Source of the DNA: Plumapathes pennacea
Taxonomy: Eukaryota > Cnidaria > Anthozoa > Antipatharia > Myriopathidae
Direction: 5' to 3'
DNA: 64,000 nt
Assembly (NCBI GenBank): GCA_964036295.1
Contig: OZ038463.1
Location: 15,983,069 to 16,047,068 of the forward strand
This document shows, piece by piece, positions 55,142-64,000 of the stretch. The notes under the pieces were generated by a model. That model searched no databases. It saw only the letters and a program-made list of their open reading frames with translations, and had not been told where the DNA came from. Each line of letters opens with the position of its first letter. Position 1 is the first letter of the stretch. The position numbers were made by a program, and so were the translations under genes.

Positions 55142-55399
55142 ATGGCGGACGATGGTCATCTCGATGATCTTCGAAAGCTTGTGATAGAAAAAATCGAAGA
55201 AGTCTGCTCCAGTCTTTTACACCCTTCTGAGACCCTAGATGTCGACAATGCACTGGAGATGATTGACCAAATCATAGAAGCTGTAAATTGTTTGGATTGT
55301 TCGGTGAGATTCAAGGCTCCTCCTGAAAAGATGCATTTAAACACGAACGTGCGCTATAAAAGGCCGTTGGCCGCCTCTTTCGACATCAAATTTGCATAA
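55142..55399 (+). CDS. small acidic/helical protein or first exon, unknown
   Basis: ATG in good context (CAACATGGC), 85 codons. The N-terminal ~50 residues have a helical, acidic pattern (DDGHLDDLRKLVIEKIEEV, then DVDNALEMIDQIIEAV). A possible splice donor (TCG/GTGAGA) at about 55302 could end an exon after the VNCLDCS stretch. In-frame continuation to the stop at 55397-55399 is more ordinary. No family recognised. A TATA-like CTATAAAAGG lies inside at about 55352. Confidence 0.4.
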   Translation: MADDGHLDDLRKLVIEKIEEVCSSLLHPSETLDVDNALEMIDQIIEAVNCLDCSVRFKAPPEKMHLNTNVRYKRPLAASFDIKFA

Positions 55400-55986
55400 T
55401 GTTTGTTGAATCGCACATGCGTCCACAGCGTTCAGAAGTCGCTCTGTCCATGAAATTTCTCTGCAGCAACTAAAAGTATACCTAAAATTAAACACATACG
55501 GGCATCTTTAATGTGGAGTCCTGGACGGAAGGGTTTGAAACAAAATTATTCTCTTGGCTGCCAAAATACATTTTGAATTTCGCGGTGCAATGCGACGCAT
55601 GGCTGCTCACCAAGCATATTTAATTTTTTACTTTGAAGATTAGTCTTGGATTTTACTCAAATTGCACTCAAAATGAATGTTTATGTGATGGCAAAATTGG
55701 TGAGGCAACATTATCTTGTTTTGCGTGGTATTCAAGTACAAGGAAAAACAAAATTTGGACATTTTTGGCTTTTTACTAATTAGGAGCCGTTGTCTCGGTC
55801 GCTGTTGATTGACAAGTGGCTCTGCGCTTCCCTGGGAAGCGCCCTTTTATAGGAAAAAAAAAAAAAAGCGTGGCTGATTGTGTCGTTTGTGCCAGCCTCG
55901 TTTTGATTTGACAAACGCACAGCACGACATATTTCTTTGACAGGGGGACCCCTCCCAACGGATTATCTTTGTGAGCAAGGCACGTG

Positions 55987-56335
55987 ACCAGCGTGAACCA
56001 GGGTCTTTCTTCGGGGGCGGGGGCCGGGAGATGAAAGAGCCTGGGAACGAGGTTGAGCAAACCTTCGCTCTGTGGCAACGAGCTGCTGTAAAACTCTTCC
56101 GCTGTTTCGAGAAGTGCCCTATTGGCTCAGTTTTCTGCATACTGTACGGTTTTGCGGTGAGTCTCCCACAGAACTACAAAGCCTACAACAACTTGACTTG
56201 TTGTTCAGACGCAGCGTAAACTTTTTTCGGGGTCACACAGTGTGCGACACACATGGGAGGTGTTGAAGATTTATATCCAAAATTTTCTTTCCCCAGTAGA
56301 CAAAGTAAGGTAAATTTCCGACTTAACGGCCCTTC
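55987..56335. repeat. left arm of a large inverted repeat
   Basis: Two blocks, 55987-56057 (with GGGCGGGGGCCGGGAGATGA and GAGCCTGGGAACGAGGTTG) and 56207-56335, reappear inverted at 58097-58165 and 58206-58345. The GAGCCTGGGAACGAGGTT word also stands alone at 8091-8108. Confidence 0.7.
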
Positions 56336-56370
56336 CGTTGGTTTCCTTTTATGCAACCGGCCAGATTCTG

Positions 56371-56562
56371 GGCCCGGTTTTTCGAAAGCCGATTAAGGTA
56401 ATCTAGGATTAACGAAATACTTACGACCTCTCTGCCGATAAAATGTAGGGTTTTGTTCAAATATGGATTAAAAAGCTTGTTTTAGCTGTAAACGTATCAA
56501 GGAAATCGATGCAGGACACAATCTTCACATTTTCAGGCTTATAAATGACAAGAAAGTTTACA
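56371..56562. mobile_element. GGGCCCGG-type MITE, right-truncated
   Basis: Second copy of the element at 5632-5860: GGGCCCGGTTTTTCGAAAGC start, then AAAAAGCTTGTTTTAGC, and CACATTTTCAGGCTTATAAA, but the right inverted end is missing. Confidence 0.8.
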
Positions 56563-56569
56563 AATGCAA

Positions 56570-58090
56570 ACTGACCAAGTATATCCCATATGTCCCTTGC
56601 GTTTTTACTGTCGACTTTGCTCCTTTTTAATTCTCCGCTTAGCAGTAAAATAAAGTAATAATCAACCTATTTTAACACCCATTCGAGTATTACATTTTCT
56701 AAAAGCTTAATGATAGCAGAACACGAATAAAAACTCAGAAAATACAGCGAGCAAAATGTATTTGAAATATTTTTGCAAGTTTAAAAAATCACACATAAAA
56801 TGAGCTCCAAGAAAATACGTCGCAGTTTGCATAGGCCTCCGCTTACATAAGACGTAAACAGATCCATTTATACGGGTACGGCTTACACAAGATGCAAACT
56901 GCTTTTAAAAAATGGTTCGTTGTTTCACGTCCTTGGTAAGCCACGACTTGTGTAAGTCTCGAACGTGGATTTTGTGCCATTTATACGAGGTGTTCGCGTT
57001 GGATATAAGCCGCGGAGTATGGGGCATATTTTCTGTCGTATCAACGGCCCTAATGTGTCCTCGCTACACGAAAATGCAGTCTAGTAACCACCATCACCAC
57101 AGTACTGACAGGCACTCAGCCTGAATAACACAGAAAATCCAGTTTGCTATGTATGCAAATTTACTCCAAGTCTAAAGTGACAAATTTCATTTAATTTCTT
57201 CGCAAGTTGTGTGCCCAGCTGTTTCTCGCTTAATTTAATAAAAACCTTAAAATGCTAACAACGTATTTTTTAATATTAAATATTTTTAAAACATTTTCTA
57301 CTCGTATATGAATTGTTGTTTTTAAACTACCTGGCATTTTTCATCGAAGGTTTGTTAAGCTTCACCTTTTTGACAATAATAATAGTAAGACCACATACAT
57401 GCAGGACATAATGAAAAGAGAACATAAATGTTAGGTTCTATATGCGATAACGACAATCGTAAATAAGCGAAAGCTTCGAGAGGAACCAAATAAAGTTTAC
57501 CTGCAATAAACGATCCTTCTATTCGTATTCGACACCGTGTGCTCAAGATGTGAACGACAAATATACAAGCTGTTCTGCGTCCCTATCGGATGAATCTATT
57601 AAGGGATGTCCTAATTTGCCACCGCTGATCGAATAATAAATATAACGGGAGAATAAGCAAATATGCGCAAAGTGTCAGCATATATATTTAAATGGATTCA
57701 TGACGTCAAATGCGAGAATCGGAGGTGGAAAATAACAGAGCTAAGAATGGACTAAACCGTACAGACATTACACGAAGCTACGATTGCAAAGCAAGCTTTC
57801 CTAAACATGCGTGGATACTCGAGTCCAATTGGATGAGTATCCCAAATTAAAACCCTTTTGTTTCAAAATGTCTTAATATTATCATGGCAATTAAGAGCGA
57901 ATTTTCCTAAACACCGGGTGAAATGAGAAAAATGTGGCACATGAGTCAAAAATCGGGGTTCTTCATATTTTGTCCAGAGATAGCCTATGGTGTGCCAATT
58001 ACTCTCGTATACTTATTTTGCTCAAAAATTTTTGGAGTTTCAAGAAAAATATCAAAAACCGCTACGCCTCAAAATGACTAAAATGAAAGA
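56570..58090. other. spacer between the arms of the large inverted repeat
   Basis: No gene recognised. A frame at 56912-57124 (70 codons) contains HHHHS but is otherwise unremarkable. Confidence 0.45.
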
Positions 58091-58096
58091 GATTAG

Positions 58097-58345
58097 GAGC
58101 AACCTCGTTCCCAGGCTCTTTCATCTCCCGGCCCCCGCCCCTGAAGAAAGAGCCTGGTTCAGGCTAGTTGCGTGTCGGCCAGAATCTGGCCGGTTGCTAA
58201 GAAAACTAAGGGAGTGGCCGTTAAGTCGGAAATTTACCTTACTTTGTCTACTGGGGAAGGAAAATTTTGGATATAAAAATTTAACACCTCCCATGTGTGT
58301 CGCACACTGTGTAACCCCGAAAAAAAGTTTACGCTGCGTCTACAC
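58097..58345. repeat. right arm of the large inverted repeat
   Basis: Inverse of 55987-56335 in two blocks; here the ~150-bp insert between the blocks (56058-56206) is absent. Confidence 0.7.
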
Positions 58346-58797
58346 TACTTCAAAACAAGATTCAATCAGAAAAAGAAATCGCCGTCAGAAATAATGCCTA
58401 CGAAACTTACAAAAATAAATGGACCACGCTTTCAAATTGCAACTTTTAGACTGTTCCCAGCTTTTCTACCTGCACACTAGATTTAGTACAGTACTTTTGT
58501 AATACTACGTACCTCTCTCAAGAGGAATTTATCCTCTGAGTTATTGAGCGTCAATGTCTGTCACTGTAGTTTCAATCAATGTGAAATGTTTTGTGTGAAG
58601 TCCTTGTTTTTCAGGTATTATTAAACATAGATTGTTATGAGAGCCTTTCCGCTTCTTAGAAGCTTAGTTGTTAGAAACATTGTAATAACGTTAGCTGTAC
58701 TTTAAAGAACAAACTTAAATATAAAAAAATGTATAGTAACTATGTAGGTATGTAGTAAATCTGTAAGCAAGTATGTAAATATGTATGTATGTTAGTA

Positions 58798-61676
<2,879 letters not shown>

Positions 61677-61854
61677 AGACCTTTAGATCGAGGTTTATCC
61701 AATTTTACCGCAAACCGCAAACCTCAAAATGTCACGTGACCTTGATCCTGCCGTCGCGTTTGTGGTTCGCGGTTCACGTTTTCACGGCAGGAACCTCTTC
61801 TAGCGGTAGGTGAGTTACGGCAAGGTTTTTACACATTTTAAACGAAAGAAAAAC

Positions 61855-62176
61855 CACGTTTAAAGCTACAGTTTAGGCTTTTGTGTTTGTATTTTGCTAA
61901 AACGTTAAGTTTCTAGCGTTTTACAATGAATTATGTACGTGTTTTGGGCATTTTAAATGAGGTAGTACGCGCGAATGAAAAACAAACATGGCGGCTCCAA
62001 CAAGCCCACGTTTAAACCTACAATTTAGGCTCTTGTATTTGTATTTGTATTTGTATTTTGCTAGAATGTTAAGTTTCCAGCATTTGACAATGAATTATGT
62101 ACTAGTCTTGGGCATTTTAAATGAAGTGGTACGTGTGAATAAAAATCAAACACGGCGACTCCAGCTGTGCTTGTGA
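61855..62176. repeat. tandem duplication of ~155 bp
   Basis: ACGTTTAAA(G/C)CTACA(G/A)TTTAGG starts at about 61855 and again at about 62009. Each unit continues through TTTGTATTTTGCTA, ACAATGAATTATGTAC, GGGCATTTTAAATGA and ends with CAAACA(T/C)GGCG. The second has an expanded TTTGTA run. It lies just upstream of the Myb-like gene and may be its promoter/5' UTR; the first unit contains AAACATGGCGGC. Confidence 0.8.
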
Positions 62177-62279
62177 AGGAAACAACAGTAGCGGAATTTT
62201 GATGTTTTGGTGTAGAATTTTATGACGAAAATCGTCTTTCTTGACGAGTTAACCTGGTGTAACCTTTGCTTTGTAGAAA

Positions 62280-63509
62280 ATGGCTCCTTTCAGATGGCCA
62301 AACACATCAAACTACCTCATGCTCACGACTGAAGTGGCAGCTCGGAGACCGAAATGCCCGGCTGATTGGGAAGTGATCACAAAAATTCTTTCATCCGAAT
62401 TTACTACAAATGAAAAAAAAGTAAACTTATCTGGACGAGCATGCAGAGAGAGACTCGATCGATTAATTAGCAAGTATGTAGAAGAGGACAAAAAGGCTTT
62501 AAAAAGGTGAGATATTAAATAGAGCTTATTTAGGCTTGAGCTCATAAAGCTTTAAAGTTAGAGCGTTAAAACGTAACCTTAACCGTACATTGTATGAATG
62601 ATGTAATGATGTAATGTACAATTGATGTAATTTATTCTATTGCTGTTGTGAATAGGTCTGGCACTGAGGAGGAATATTCAGAACTTCATCAATTACTTGA
62701 GGATATTTACACTTATAGGAAAGACACAGAGGAGACTGTAAATAAAGAGAAAGAGGACAAGAGAAAGAAAGAGAAAGAGGATAAAGAGAAAGGTGAAGAA
62801 ATGAGGGCAGCTGCCCTCATTGGGATGGCAAGTAAGTTTGCATTCATCCATGCCAAATATTTTTACCACATCTTCTTGTATGCAAATTCCATTCAGTTAC
62901 CATAAAAATGTGCAAATGAGGTTGAAAAACTGTCTTTAATAAGTTTTTCCTAATTATATTCTTCTAGAGAGAAAGCATAACATCAATGAAAGTGGCAGTG
63001 CTGACAGTTCTGAGGATGATGCTGATGATGAGAGTACCAGTGACACTAGTTCCAGTACTAGCAAAGGGAAAAATGGTAAATTATCTTCTTGTCTTAGCAT
63101 AATTTTTGTCAATGTATGTGTGATAACAGGTATCTGTGTGTTATAACTTAATAGTAACATCTCATAATTATTGTTGGCAGGTGACATATTATACCAAACA
63201 ACAAATAGGCTGGCAATCAGCCCATCACATCAATCCTAGCTTTTATTAAAAACTAGAAACTGCAGTATAGTTTCTAGTACAATAGTTTAATACAGACTTG
63301 CTGTCCCCTTAGACTACTAACACTCAGTATTCTCACTTTTATTTTTAGCTGCTAAATCCAAGGCACCCACAACGAAAAGAGCTTCAAGACTGTCAGCTAT
63401 TGAGATGCTAGAAGAAAAGAACAAGAGAAAGGCTGTTTTGAAGGAAAAAGAATTAGAACAGAGAAAGCTTGAGTTTGAATTTAACAAGCGAAAATATGAA
63501 GATGACTAA
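62280..63509 (+). CDS. Myb/SANT-like DNA-binding protein, four exons
   Basis: Splice model with all phases agreeing: 62280-62506, 62656-62831, 62968-63075, 63349-63509; 223 residues. The first exon and the start of the second code a Trp-anchored helical domain (RWPNTSNYLMLTTEV, PADWEVITKIL, LSGRACRERLDRLI, SGTEEEYSELHQLLEDI) of the Myb/SANT-like type found in transposon-encoded and derived DNA-binding proteins. Then a Lys/Glu-rich helix, an acidic Ser/Asp block (SSEDDADDESTSDTSSSTS) and a coiled-coil-like tail (EEKNKRKAVLKEKELEQRKL). The TAA at 63507-63509 is followed by 25 more in-frame codons of the same coiled-coil character to a second stop at 63585-63587, so the stop may be a mutation. 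An acceptor-like TTTGCTTTGTAG precedes the ATG, so a 5' UTR exon is possible. Confidence 0.7.
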
Positions 63510-63726
63510 GCAGAGCGAAAGGAGAGATTCAAACTAGAGTTGGAGGAGAAAAGGATGTTTCTGTCGTTCTTGAAAGACAAGCTCTAAAAATGTTGACTCA
63601 TAGTTTTCAATTGCCATAGTTTATTTATTTCCTTTTTTTATTTACAGAGTATAAAGACAATTAATTTACTTTAAATAAGTTGTGCATCCTGTTGTTATAT
63701 TATGCACTCTGCATACAGTTTCATGA

Positions 63727-64000
63727 CTAAATGCAAATTCTAAGGTAGTTTGAGTTTTCATTAAATGCAAGACACATTGAGTTATATATTGCCTTGTCTT
63801 TTTTACAATTAATATGAGTTTCACTAAGGTCTTCAAGATTTAATCGGGGAACATCCAGTTTATTTGACGGAGGAAACATGGTCTCAAGCAAAAGTTGGTC
63901 GTCGCTATCATTGCTACTGCCAGAATCTGAGCTGGTGTCATCATCGTACAACATCACCGTAATGATATCATTGAAGTCTCGCCTAAGAGGCAAATAGTAC
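63727..64000 (-). CDS. partial ORF, convergent to the Myb-like gene; possible transposase end
   Basis: Open from the window edge to a stop at 63727-63729, at least 90 codons. It contains RRDFNDIITVMLYDDD, an Asp/Ser-rich block (TSSDSGSSNDSDDQ) and KLDVPRLNLEDLSE. The last part resembles the N-terminal region of some Harbinger-type transposases by eye; the sequence after LSE looks less protein-like, so an exon may end there. If it were a first exon, the rest of that gene would have to overlap the Myb gene, which I do not see. Unresolved. Confidence 0.35.
   Translation of the reverse strand, partial: YYLPLRRDFNDIITVMLYDDDTSSDSGSSNDSDDQLLLETMFPPSNKLDVPRLNLEDLSETHINCKKDKAIYNSMCLAFNENSNYLRICI

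Larger units (their letters stand above)
61677..64000. mobile_element. probable DNA transposon (PIF/Harbinger-like?), left part
   Basis: The gypsy integrase frame stops abruptly at CACAAATTAGAGACC, exactly where conserved integrase sequence should continue, so something inserted there. The inserted DNA carries a multi-exon Myb/SANT-like gene (+) and, convergent to it, the end or start of another frame (-) that leaves the window. A Myb-like protein plus a second gene is the PIF/Harbinger arrangement, and a TTA at the junction fits its 3-bp target preference. The other end and a transposase core are not visible, so the class is inference. Confidence 0.45.

Overview
The window looks like nuclear DNA of an anthozoan cnidarian (coral or sea anemone). 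It has genes with GT-AG introns, intronless rhodopsin-type receptor paralogues, AT-rich intergenic DNA, and many short inverted-repeat elements of a kind common in anthozoan genomes. This placement is inference from gene style; no single marker fixes the species.

Layout. 0-8 kb: a foldback element with a target-site duplication, two small MITEs, and a first array of ~0.4-0.8 kb repeat units that each carry a tRNA-Asp(GTC) gene (5546, 6328, truncated 6718). 9.7-16.1 kb: a complete six-exon ABCC4/MRP4-like transporter gene (1255 codons by my splice model) with an inverted-repeat element just upstream of its start. 17.1-19.8 kb: a duplicated scrap of that gene's exon 1 joined to a second tRNA-Asp array (17373, 17884, 19015). 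19.9-24.0 kb: two terminal-inverted-repeat elements. The larger (~3.25 kb) holds several unrecognised reading frames and a nested MITE. 24.2-24.5 kb: a minisatellite. 26.85 kb: a seventh tRNA-Asp unit.

28.4-34.9 kb: three closely related intronless class A GPCR genes (two in tandem on +, one on -) with biogenic-amine-receptor hallmarks, conserved 5' flanks and a mosaic identity pattern suggesting gene conversion. 35-48 kb: AT-rich and gene-poor, with MITE copies, a degraded LINE endonuclease scrap, hairpins and poly(A) tracts. 48.35-51.53 kb: a near-complete non-LTR retrotransposon on -, with endonuclease and reverse transcriptase in one open frame. 52-58.7 kb: short elements and one small candidate ORF preceded by a degenerate repeat. 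58.8-61.68 kb: a broken Ty3/gypsy pol region starting at a 130-bp (AAT)n tract. 61.68-64 kb: what looks like the left part of a DNA transposon interrupting the gypsy integrase, with a four-exon Myb/SANT-like gene (+) and a convergent partial ORF (-) running off the edge.

Host genes with clear function are the transporter (efflux of organic anions/nucleotides), the three receptors and the tRNA-Asp genes. Almost everything else I can name is mobile or repeat-derived. The best candidates for something undescribed are the repeat family that disperses an intact Pol III tRNA gene, and the 3.25-kb inverted-repeat element with unknown frames.
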